Source of the DNA: Mercurialis annua
Taxonomy: Eukaryota > Streptophyta > Magnoliopsida > Malpighiales > Euphorbiaceae
DNA length: 64,000 nucleotides
NCBI RefSeq assembly: GCF_937616625.2
Contig: NC_065574.1
Coordinates: 12,836,501 to 12,900,500, forward strand
Direction of reading: 5' to 3'
Made by a program: the position numbers and the translations under genes. Of the stretch, positions 12,560 to 21,968 are shown piece by piece (within the stretch, counting starts at the first letter, position 1; each line of letters starts with the position of its first letter). The notes below the pieces were generated by a model. The model saw only the letters and a list, made by a program, of their open reading frames with translations, was not told the origin of the DNA and ran no database searches.

Positions 12560-12850
12560 ATTTGAACATACCAAGAAATTCAAAAAAATCACGGCACTCC
12601 AAGAAATAGAGTTTCTCTCAAGCATTTTATCGAACAGTCACCTTACAATCAAAATTTGACCAGATTTCACATACCCATTAATTAAAGCAGTCCAAATAAT
12701 CACATCACGATCACTACAACTTATATCAAACACTTTACGAGCATAATCCACATGCCCATAAACTGCAAAATAAATGAACCAACCCATTTTGTACAAAATC
12801 ATAAAACTCCCAACCCGATTTAATAACAACAAATTATAAGCAACCATCAC
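12560..12850 (-). pseudogene. PPR gene fragment (two repeats)
   Basis: The minus strand encodes YGHVDYARKVFDISCSDRDV then IIWTALINGYVKSGQ, a clear PPR motif pair of the PLS type. After a stop near 12638 the match resumes as LFDKMLERNSISWSAVI. Intact PPR proteins are several hundred residues and act in organelle RNA processing. Only about 90 residues are present, with at least one stop, so this is a captured or degraded fragment. It lies between a minisatellite and a GC-richer leader-like stretch (12851-13200). Confidence 0.7.
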
Positions 12851-13402
12851 GACACCTCACCATCAGAAAAAGAAATTACATCACCGCCGCAGAAATTCCA
12901 TGTCTCGCCTATTAAGCCATCGCCGTTTTTGAACCGTTCATTTCTTTTTTTTTCTTCGAACAAAACAAAGAGGAGGAGGAGGAGCGTTGATGACGATGAA
13001 TGGAAGATTCGAGGAACAGTAAAAATAATCGGCCACCGTAATCGCAGACTCGCCATATTAACGGTGTTGTTTTCGTTCGTGTTGTCTTCTTTATGATAGT
13101 CTTCCTCAGCAGCGGTCTCATCTTCGTCGGTCTCATTTTTATCGATGTCGTCTTTGTGACTAGGAGAAGCACCGTGTTAATAAAGTTAGTCAACAGTGAT
13201 ATTAAAAGGAAAATAAGTTAATTATCAAATAAACTCAGCTTATACAGTATTAATAGGGAAGGAAAGGTCGGGCCGCATATTTGGGATAAAATAGACATGA
13301 ACAGTGCTGGGCCTGATTTTCTCAAATTATAGCCTGAGTGACCTTTAAAGTCAATGTTGACACATTTGGGGAAAAAAAAGAACATCTTTGCAATTATTTA
13401 TT
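12851..13402. other. GC-richer stretch upstream of the PPR fragment
   Basis: On the minus strand this reads like a gene leader, with CT/CTC-rich segments and repeated GATGAGAC-type words. Small open stretches are low-complexity (Ser/Lys-rich) and match no family I know. It may be the 5' part of the same captured gene. Confidence 0.35.
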
Positions 13403-13711
13403 AGGTTAATGTCAAAAAAATGACGAACTTTACATGTTATCTCATTTTAATCACGCAGTTTAAATTTTCTCATTTTCATACACAAACTACCACTTTTTCT
13501 CAAATTCATGCACGGTACTGATGTAGCACTCATTAATTGGTGTAAAATGACATCCATCTCAGCGAATTACACCAATGGAGCCATGACACCTCAACACTGT
13601 GCATGAATTTAATAGAAAGTGATAGTTCGTGCATGAAAATAAGAAAGTTTAAACTGTGTGATTAAAATGAGACAACGTGTAAAGTTGGTGAATTTTTGTG
13701 ATATTAATCCT
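13403..13711. mobile_element. MITE, family C, copy 1
   Basis: A 309-bp element has inverted ends (AGGTTAATGTCA against TGATATTAATCCT) and arms of about 100 bp sharing CATTTTAATCACGCAGTTTAAA-type sequence. It is clearly homologous to the element at 16316-16621. The target duplication is not clear here. No coding capacity. Confidence 0.75.
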
Positions 13712-14207
13712 AATTTTTAAAGTAATTAAATTTTACATTTATGATTAATTACTATCTAAATATTATATTTAAAATTTAAAATTTTGAAATTTAATTTATT
13801 CTTTTAAAATTTATGAATTTGAAATATGAGATTTAAATGTGTTTTTGAAATCTAAATTTATTTATCCAAAGAAAAACAAATTATATTTTGACAAAAAAAT
13901 TGGCTTTGCAGTTTACTGTAATGCAATAAAATTGAAACTAACCGTTAATTTCTCTGCCCTGCCAATAACATCGCTTACTTAAGGTTGAGGTTTGTATTTT
14001 GACTTATTCTCCACCAATTTGTATCACTTAATTCAAAATCTCATTCAAATTCTTATTTTTCTTTTCCACTCATTTTTCTCAATTAATCTTTGGTTTGTCT
14101 CTCCGGGAAATTAAGTCCAATGTCCAAAGTTCAAGAATCAAACACAAATTCTCATGATCTTTTTATATTTTTGTTAGTGAAAAATTAACAAATATAAAGA
14201 GTAAGAC
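13712..14207. other. Upstream region of the COBRA-like gene
   Basis: AT-rich sequence with no repeat recognised. A weak TATA-like element (TTTTTATATTTTTG) lies at about 14160-14173, only 40 bases before the ATG. A CT-rich leader-like run is at 14050-14110. The promoter cannot be fixed. Confidence 0.4.
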
Positions 14208-17200
14208 ATGAAATATTCATGCAAAAATCTTTCGTTTATGTTGTATTTATTTTATTTTTCATTTATTTCGGTTATAGCCCAAGAAAACGATGAAGGCGAT
14301 CCGCTTCCACCAGCTGCACCAGCACCCGCAATAGAGAGTTGCAATGGCATTTTCGTGTCGTACCAGTTCCTTTCGAGAACGAAAGAATATCCTCGTCTAA
14401 AAAACGTGTCCGCGCAGCCATGGGCGTTCAAATCCGTAGCGACTATATTAAATACGGGTATAGTTGAGCTCGAAGCATGGAAATTATTTATTGGGTTTCA
14501 GAACCGTGAGATATTAGTGAGTGCAACGAATGCAGTTTTAATGGATAGTCAAGAATTCCCTGCGGATGTTAGTAATGGGACTTATCTGACCGCGTCGTCT
14601 TCGCCGGTTTTGAAAACGTCGATCGATACAGCGGGAGATATTAAGCAAATTCAGGCTCAGATTGAAATGACGGGTACTCAGTTTGGTGTAAAACCACCTG
14701 GGGTACCTTTGCCAGAGACTATAAAGCTTGTTAGTCCTGGTTACAAATGCCCTGATTTGAAGAAATTTAGTGAGTACTCATTTATTCTTTTTTTGTTATT
14801 TTGGGTGAATTAGTTTTGGCAAAATGATTTTTATACCCACAATTTTGATAATCTTGTCAAATTTATTTCTAAAATATAATTTGGACATCTGGTGAGTCAA
14901 TTTTATCAATTGGGACAAATACATCCAAATTCAAAATTATATCTATTTTTGTGATTTATTTTTTGATTCCTTGAATCATTATTTTACACAGTTGATTTTA
15001 AATTTCAGTTTAGTGAGGGTTATTTTGATTTAAAATGTGAATTATGTGCCTGAAAAGAGATTTAATTAATGGTTGGATATATTTTTTCTACTTTGTACAT
15101 TGGAGGATAAAAATGTCCAAAATATATTTCAAGGTATACTCAACAAAATGGTTAAATTTGTAGATATAAAAAAGACTAATCACCTGTAAAACTACCGACC
15201 TTTCATTTTTTTTTCAATAACACCCTCACCTTGTAAAAACTTCAATAGCACTCTATTTCGCATTTTTACGTTTCAATAGCACCCTAAATTTAAAAAAATA
15301 GATGATTTTATTATTATAAGGATTAAATTTAATAAAATAACTAAATGAAAGGATCATTTTATACCTTTTTCTAATTAAACAAATACAAACACATCCCTTA
15401 ACTTAAAAAACATCCAAATAAGCCCTCTTCCCCACTAATTTAAATAAAAAATTAAAAAATAGTAATTTCTACCCTATATTTTTCCGGTCTCCTCCTCATC
15501 CCGCCACCCGCCACCCGCCGCTTCTCCACCATCATCCTCCATGGGAGGACGAGCTCGTCCTCCATGAGAGGACGAGCTGTTTTCGTCCTTCCATGGGAGG
15601 ACGAACAGCAGCTCTGTTCGTCCTCCCATGGGAGGACGAGAACAGAGCTCGTGAACAGATCTCGTCCTCCCATGGGAGGACGAACAGATCTGTTCGTCCG
15701 ATCTGTTCGTCCTCCATGGGAGGACGAGAACACCTTGCCCTCCATCCTCCCATGGAGGATGAGTTCTTGAGGAAGAACTTTGTTCTTCCTCAAGAACAAG
15801 GAAGAATTTTGTTCTTCCTCTACGGTGTTTTTAAAAAAAAAATAGCGAATTGCGGTGCGAAAGAGTCGATAACGGATTTGAGGAAGTGGCGATTGCTCGG
15901 ATTTTAATTATTTTAATTAAATAATTTTTTTTATTATTATTCATCTTTAAATATGGAGAAGATAGTTTTTGTAGTATTTATAACATTCAATATTATTTAG
16001 AATATGTGGTAAATATAAAGGACTTATTTTGAATTTTATCCAACTGAAAATAGTTCAATTTAATACTTTAGGGTGCTATTGAAACGTAAAAATGCGAAAT
16101 AGAGTGCTATTGAAGTTTTTACAAGGTGAGGGTGTTATTGAAAAAAAAAATGAAAGATCGGTAGTTTTACAGGTGATTAGCCTATAAAAAATTATATTAA
16201 CATTAGTTTTCGAATTTTCTCAAGTTGTATGAAAATTTATTGAACTTTTCATTTCAGTTTCTGAAATACTTTAAAACTCAAAAATTTAGTATTCATAAAC
16301 TGTTCTTTTAAAAAAGGGTTAATGTCAAAAAAATCACGAACTTTACATGTTCTCTCATTTTAATCACGTAGTTTAAATTTTTTCATTTTCATGCACGAAC
16401 TATTACTTTTTTTCAAATTCATTCACAGTGATGAGGTGGACTCATTCATTGGTGTAAAATGACCTCCACCTCAGCTAATTACACCAATGGAATCGTGACA
16501 TCTGATCATCGTGCATGAATTTGAGAAAAAATGGTAGTTCGTGTATGAAAATGAAAAATTTAAACTGTGTGATTAAAATGAAAAAACATGTAAAATTGGT
16601 GAATTTTTATGACATTAACCCTTTAAAAAATATATCATTCTCGCGTTTTTGTTTGTGTACCAATTTTAGGAGTTCGCTATATCAGAACTCTGGAGACAAT
16701 GCAATTATTCAACCTTTGAAATAGGTGAATTGTATCGGTTGATCATGGTGGGATACATGGTCATGAAAAACTGGAAATGCTGAAACAAAAAATGCCAGAG
16801 AAATGAAATATCTTACAAAATAAAATTATAAATATAAAATTTTAGAGTTAGAAATGCGTTATTAAAAATAGAAATGAAATGTCGAAACATAAAATTGGAC
16901 AAGTTTTCGTGCAAGATCCTTGGTATATACATTGTTCAATAGGGCTACCCTCATTCTTTAATTCAATTCAATTTTGTTTCCAATTTGATCTGCAGAGACA
17001 TCTATATACGTATGTTGCATCAGGGACAAAAAGCTAAAATCAGTGGAACTAATTAAAACAAAGTTCCTGCCGAAGCAGAAAGGGGACCTTTCGATTATAT
17101 ACGATGTCACTCAAGCGTACGACAATAATTACATTGCCCTCGTAACAATGGAAAACAATAGTCCACTAGGCCGTCTTGATCATTGGAACCTGACATGGGA

Positions 17201-18419
17201 GTGGATGAGAGGGGAATTCATATCATCAATGAAAGGCGCTTATACGAGAATCATAGACTCCTCAGATTGCATATACGGTGCTGCTGGAGTACATTATAGC
17301 AGCATGGATTTCTCCAAAATCTTGAATTGTCAGAAGAAACCAATCATCAGTGACTTGCCGAGAGAGAGAGCAAACGATACAGAGATCGGAAGAATACCAA
17401 ATTGCTGCAGAAATGGAACAATTTTACCAAGTATTATGGATCCAAGCCAGTCAAAAGCAGCATTTCAATTGCAAGTTTATAGATTGCCACCTGATGTGAA
17501 CAGAACATCTCTGTACCCTCCTGAGAAATGGAAAATAGTTGGCATTCTAAATCCTGAATTCAAATGTGCAGCTCCCATCAGAATTTCTCCGACAGCATTT
17601 CCGGACCCGAGTGGTCTTAAAGCTTCGGTTATGGCAATTGCAACTTGGCAAATCGTTTGCAATATCACCAAGCCAAAAACAAGAAGCCCTAAATGCTGCG
17701 TATCCTTCTCTGCATACTACAACGAATCTGTTATCCCGTGCAATACATGCGCCTGTGGATGCGAAGACACGACGAATTGCGATTCTGATGCTTCAGCAAT
17801 GTTCCTACCACCAGAATCACTTCTTGTTCCATTCACAAACCGATCAGCTAAGGCCATAGCATGGGCCAAGCTGAAGCGTTATCCAATTCCGAAGCCTTTG
17901 CCTTGCAAAGACAACTGTGGGGTAAGCATAAATTGGCACATATCTTCCGATTACAAGAACGGATGGTCAGCTCGAATCACTCTATTCAATTGGAAAGATT
18001 TCAGTTTCGAGAATTGGTTCACCGCTATTCAACTCAAGAAAGCTTCTCGTAGCTTCGAAAGAGCCTACTCCTTCAACGGAACGCTGCTTCCCGAGTATAA
18101 CAACACAATATTCTTGCAGGGGGTACCGGGATTGAATTACTTAGTCGGCGAAATCAACGGAACGAATCCGAAAACCGATCCTCGCGTGCCTGGAAAGCAA
18201 CAGACAGTTGTTTCATTTAAAAAGAAGTTGTCACCTGGAATTAACATAGCAAAAGGTGATGGATTTCCTTCTAAGGTTCTGTTCAATGGAGAAGAGTGCT
18301 CTCTTCCAAAAATAATTCCTATGGCAAATGCTAACAGATGTAGTATGAACCTTGTACAAGTAATATTCCCTGTTTTTGTATCCTTTTTGCTTGTGGGATG
18401 GAAAACTGATCACCACTAA
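14208..18419 (+). CDS. COBL7-like: COBRA-like GPI-anchored protein, two exons
   Basis: Exons 14208-14769 and 16996-18419 join in frame (donor A/GTGAGT, acceptor TGCAG/A) into 661 residues, the size of the COBL7-11 group. It has an N-terminal signal peptide (hydrophobic core about residues 9-23, cut near AQE), then a Pro-rich linker and the extra N-terminal domain of this subgroup (CNGIFVSYQFLS to GTQFGVKPPGVPLP). The second cellulose-binding-like COBRA domain follows, with many N-glycosylation sites and the hallmark CCVS at residues 421-424. A hydrophobic C-terminus (LVQVIFPVFVSFLLVGW) suggests GPI attachment near NANRC. The last residues, KTDHH, are unusually polar for a GPI signal. COBRA proteins act at the outer plasma membrane in cellulose deposition and directional wall growth; relatives act in pollen tubes. 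The intron is 2226 bp and holds at least two clear MITEs. Confidence 0.93.
14823..15172. mobile_element. Decayed inverted-repeat element in the COBRA-like intron
   Basis: The left arm (ATTTTTATACCCACAA to ATAATTTGGACAT) is matched in reverse complement near 15110-15172 (TTTTTATATCTACAAA to ATATTTTGGACAT). Ends and target duplication are blurred. The next MITE is inserted at or next to its right edge. Confidence 0.4.
15174..16182. mobile_element. MITE (Mutator-type), family F, with palindrome-array core
   Basis: A 1009-bp element has terminal inverted repeats of about 118 bp that are roughly 98% identical (G(A/G)CTAATCACCTGTAAAAC at both ends). It is flanked by a perfect 9-bp duplication TATAAAAAA at 15165-15173 and 16183-16191. 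High arm identity suggests recent activity. The core contains a GC-rich palindrome array at 15535-15830. The reading frames across the core, on both strands, are products of the palindromes and not genes. Confidence 0.88.
15535..15830. repeat. Array of nested palindromes
   Basis: About 300 bp hold at least eight palindromic centres, mostly variants of CGTCCTCCCATGGGAGGACG (centres near 15541, 15595, 15630, 15673, 15715, 15752). There are also a perfect 16-mer AGGACGAGCTCGTCCT at 15546-15561 and a hairpin with 15-bp perfect arms (TTCTTGAGGAAGAAC) and a 3-base loop at 15764-15796. The larger centres have arms extended by GAACAGAG or AACAGATCT. GC content is far above the surroundings. Confidence 0.85.
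16316..16621. mobile_element. MITE (Mutator-type), family C, copy 2
   Basis: A 306-bp element has GGGTTAATGTC...GACATTAACCC ends and is flanked by a perfect 9-bp duplication TTTAAAAAA at 16307-16315 and 16622-16630. Its arms share TTTAATCACGTAGTTTAAA-type sequence with copy 1 at 13403-13711. It sits in the COBRA-like intron, 375 bp before the acceptor site. Confidence 0.88.
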
Positions 18420-18598
18420 CAATATTATTGTGTATAAATATTTTTGCACTATTTATTAATTGGTTTCTAGACTAATTTTCACTCATTTTCTGGTTAAGAA
18501 CTTGAGAGGTAGCAAACTTTTGTTCTATGTTTCAGTTTAGTATCAAATCTTAAATTTGTATCAAAATGGGATCGAAAGTTTAATTTTTATTCTAGATG
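18420..18598. other. COBRA-like gene 3' flank
   Basis: AT-rich. The part after 18525 resembles short relics near 6380 and 9380 (TATCAAAT...TTTGTATCAAAATGG), probably pieces of an old MITE. Confidence 0.35.
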
Positions 18599-18609
18599 AT
18601 GTGAGCCTA

Positions 18610-19374
18610 GGGGTGTAAATGAACCGGGCCGTTCGCGAGCACCTCGGTGTTCGGCTCGATAAGAGCTCGGTTCATGTTCGTTCGTATTCTAAACGAACCG
18701 AGTTCGAACTTGATTTTAGGTTCGTTAATATAAACGAGTCGAACATGAACATAGCGGTGTTCGGCTCGTTTATGTTCGCGAACAGCTCGAATAAGAGTTC
18801 ATGAATAAGCTCGTGAACGAGCTCGATTAAGAGTTCATAAACAAGTTCGTGAACGAGCTCGTATATAGTTCATGAACAAGCTTGTTTAGAAACTCGATTA
18901 GGTGTTCGCGAACTAATTCATATTTAAATTAATTTGAATAATTATATTTCTAATTTATTCAGCTCATATTCGTGAACGAGTTCGATTAGATTGTTTTTAA
19001 TTTATTCGGCTCATATTCGTGTTTGTTCGTTTAAAAGTTTGTGTTCGTTCGTTTATCCGCTAAACGAGCGGGCTCACGAACGAGCTCGTTTAGTACTTAT
19101 CGAGTTCGTTCGCGAGCTTGTTCATTCGCGAGCTCGTTTAGTACTTATCGACCTCGTTCGTGAGCTCGTTCAAGAACTTGTTCGTTTAGCGGCTAAACAA
19201 ACGAATACGAGCTGAACACGAACCGAACATGAACATTACAAAATTTAAACGAACCGACCATGAACTCTGTTCAAAGCTCGATTGAACATGAACCGAACAT
19301 GAACACCTTATTCTCTAAACGAACTGAACATGAACACTTCAAAGCTCGGCTCGGCTCGGTTCATTTACACCCTT
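18610..19374. mobile_element. Inverted-repeat element with GAGCTCG-rich core, 11-bp duplication
   Basis: A 765-bp element has termini GGGGTGTAAATGAACCG and CGGTTCATTTACACCCTT. It is flanked by an exact 11-bp direct repeat ATGTGAGCCTA at 18599-18609 and 19375-19385. The interior is built from many copies of AACGAGCTCG, GTTCGTGAAC and GTTCATGTTC, themselves palindromic. No protein is encoded. The 9-11 bp duplication size points to the Mutator superfamily. Confidence 0.8.
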
Positions 19375-19427
19375 ATGTGAGCCTATTACATTCCGATCTG
19401 ATACAATGATGTATCAATTTATGAACA

Positions 19428-19766
19428 CATTCACAGTTTAGTCCCTCTTATTTGAAAATTGAACTATATTGCTCTTCACTTTTGTTTTTGTTAACGCTTT
19501 AGTCCTTCTGTCCATTTTGGATGTTAGTCAACAAAGTCAACGAAACTATATGATCCCCCACTTTTATTTTTCTCAACGATTTCACCCCTCACTTTTGTTT
19601 TTGTCAACGATTTAGTCCCTCAGTTTTGATAATTTACCCATAAGTCTTTTCACTTTGTTGACTAACACTAAAAATATATGGAGGGACTAAAATGTTGACG
19701 GAAGCAAAAGTGAGAGGCCACATAGTTTAGTTTTCAAACAGGAAGAATTAAAGTGTGAATTATATC
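19428..19766. mobile_element. MITE with TTTAGTCCCTC arms
   Basis: Arms of about 110 bp face each other: left TTCACAGTTTAGTCCCTC..., right the reverse complement of TTCACACTTTAATTCTTC.... Both share CACTTTTG, TTTAGTCC and GTTAGTCAACAAAGT blocks. I could not fix a target duplication. The right end lies only about 60 bp from the CACTA element. Confidence 0.65.
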
Positions 19767-19839
19767 AAATGTGAGGGGCTTCATAATAATTTGCTCATTT
19801 GTTTACTATGAAACATTTTTTAATTTCACTACTAGTAAA

Positions 19840-20235
19840 CAGGCAATTTGCGACGACTTTTGCGACGGACTGAAAATTCGTCGCTAAAAGTGGAAATTGC
19901 GACGGATTTCGCGACAGACCAATAATCCGTCGCTAAACCGCGATAAAACTTGGCGGGAGAGTCCCCGCCAACTTAGCGACGGAATATCTGTCGCTAGTCC
20001 GTACCTAATTTTGCGGGGTTTTGGAGGGAATTGTTACCGCCTAGATAGTTAGCGACGGATATATAAATCCGTCGCTAACTGTTGAAATTAACGAAACGAT
20101 GCGTTTAAAGCAGCATATTTGCGACGGAATTATAAATTTCGTCGCTAAATATGCTGCTTTAAACGCAGCGTTTCATTTAATTCGATTTTAGCGACGGAAT
20201 TTATAGATCCGTCGCTAAAATCGAATTAAATGAAA
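19840..20235. repeat. CACTA left subterminal repeats and hairpins
   Basis: GCGACGG and CCGTCGC words repeat about every 20-40 bp, the expected binding array for the second (TNPA-like) protein. Two strong hairpins occur. One covers about 20093-20175 around GCGTTTAAAGCAGCATATTT. The other at 20171-20235 has perfect 28-bp arms and a 9-base loop. Confidence 0.8.
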
Positions 20236-21587
20236 ACCGCGAACCCTTCTTCTTCCTTCTTCTTCCATTTTCTTATTTCCGCCGCAAAACCCTTCTTTTT
20301 CCTTCTTCTCTGATTTCTCTCTCCGCTGCCGAACCCTTCCTCTTCTTCTCCATTTCCCCGTTCCGTTGTTCGCTGCAGTGCCATTCGTCGCCGTTCGTCG
20401 CTGCTGTCGCCGTTCCACTGTTTGCTGCCGCCGTTCGCCGTTCGTGTTACGTTTCTCCGCCGTCCGCCGTTCAGGTAAGGGTTTTATTATTATTTTTATT
20501 ATCAATTTACTGTTTTAGTATTTAATAAATGTATATAATTTTTTTTATTAAACAGTCCCGCCGCCGCCACTGTCTCCGGTGTCAGTCCGCTGTTGCCTCC
20601 GGTGAGACCCGCTGCTGGCTCCGATCAGTTCCGCTGCTGCTTGAGGTAACTTTTTGAATTTTTTAATTATTAATTATTGTATTAATTAGAGATTAGATTA
20701 GTTTATTTAAATTAGGTTAATTTAAATTAGAGTTAATTTTCTGTTTTTAAAAATATATTAAATTAGTTTAGGTTTAGGTTAATCAAATTGTAATTGTATA
20801 ATTAGTTTAATTAATTTAGCTTAGGATTAGTTTTTTTAATTAATTAGGGTTATTTATCTATTTTTTTTAAATTATATAAATTTTTTTGGGTTAGGTTAAT
20901 TAAATTATATTTGAATTAGTTTAATTTAATTAGTTTAGGTTAGTTTTATTTATTAGGGTTAATTATCTATTTTTGTAGTAAAATATATTAAATTTTTTTA
21001 GGGTCTAGGTTAATTAAATTATATTTGAATTTGTTTAATTTGTATTAATAATGTTGAATTAGTAAATTTATTTCTTATAATAATCATTTGTTTATAATTA
21101 TTGTTTATTTGTTAATTAGTTGATTAAATTAGGCTAATTAGTGTAATTAACGTTATAAATATAATTTTCGATGTAATTGGATTGTATTGTTGGATTGTGG
21201 TATGAAATTTGCTTGCAGGACTTCCCTTAAAAATGGGTGATGCTCATTTTTAGGGGAAGTGCTGCCGAATTTTTATTAGATTTTTTTTATTATAATAATA
21301 CGTGTTTTTTTTAATGTGATAAGTTTGTATTCTCTGACACTCGCTGCGCATAGTGGTTCCGACTTATCTGGGCTTTTCATCTTCTCTTTGCGGTTCTCCC
21401 CTTCAACAAGTAGGTTTTATTGCTTATTTTGGTTTATTTTAGTTGGAATATATTTTATTTACAACATTCAACCTATAAATAAATCTCGATTTTATTCCCA
21501 CTGAATAAAATCGCAAACCTAGTCTTAGAGTTCCCGTCCCGTGTGTTCAAGAGATTGAACGTCACGGGATTGTACAGTTTGTACAGT
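20236..21587 (+). other. CACTA leader region with probable non-coding exons
   Basis: A CT- and GCCG-rich stretch (20240-20475) ends in CAG/GTAAGGG. A second GC-rich block (about 20555-20645) runs from an AACAG acceptor to GAG/GTAAC. These look like leader exons with introns, as found in other CACTA elements. The remainder is AT-rich intron-like DNA. A segment at 21208-21275 (GCTTGCAGGACTTCCC...) recurs at 26977-27045. Confidence 0.5.
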
Positions 21588-21857
21588 TTGCAAAACTGGT
21601 CCTCCCGTAACTCGATCACGAAAACCATATATGTCTAGTAGCGGTAGAAAAATATTCGGTTGTTTTCCAGCGTTTGTTCTCCGGGTGGATGTATAGTATA
21701 TGTTTTGTAACGCTTATTCCTTGCGGAATATATAATTAGCATTACAGCGCATATACTAAATATCGCACTGAAGGAGAACGACGCCGGAAGGCTGCCGAAT
21801 ATTTTTCTCCGTTATTAGGCATATATCGTGGCCGAGTTAAGGTGAGCCAGTTTTGCG
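21588..21857. repeat. Long imperfect inverted repeat before the transposase
   Basis: The left arm (21588-21720) and right arm (21730-21857) match as reverse complements over about 130 bp at roughly 70%. Shared blocks include GCAAAACTGG, TAACTCG, CACGA, ATATATG, GAAAAATATTCGG, GTTCTCC and TAGTATATG. It lies between ATGTCTAGTAGCGG at 21631, which resembles the usual transposase start, and the homologous region resuming at 21962. It may be an intron or an insertion. Confidence 0.6.
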
Positions 21858-21968
21858 AATGGGATAGGTCCATACCATTAAAGCACTCAATTACATTGAC
21901 TTTGCTATTTTCGAGCGAAAACCCTCCCAATTATCCGTGCTACAGAAATAGATACAGACCGAAGTTGG

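Noticed and set aside
15452..15907. Several 68-115 codon frames on both strands around 15452-15907
   Set aside because: They are read from the palindrome array, so both strands give the same repeated motifs. Codon content is explained by the palindromes, and no family is matched.
20215..20505. A 96-codon minus-strand frame rich in Arg, Glu and Asn
   Set aside because: It is antisense to the CT- and GCC-rich CACTA leader exon. The composition follows from that low complexity.
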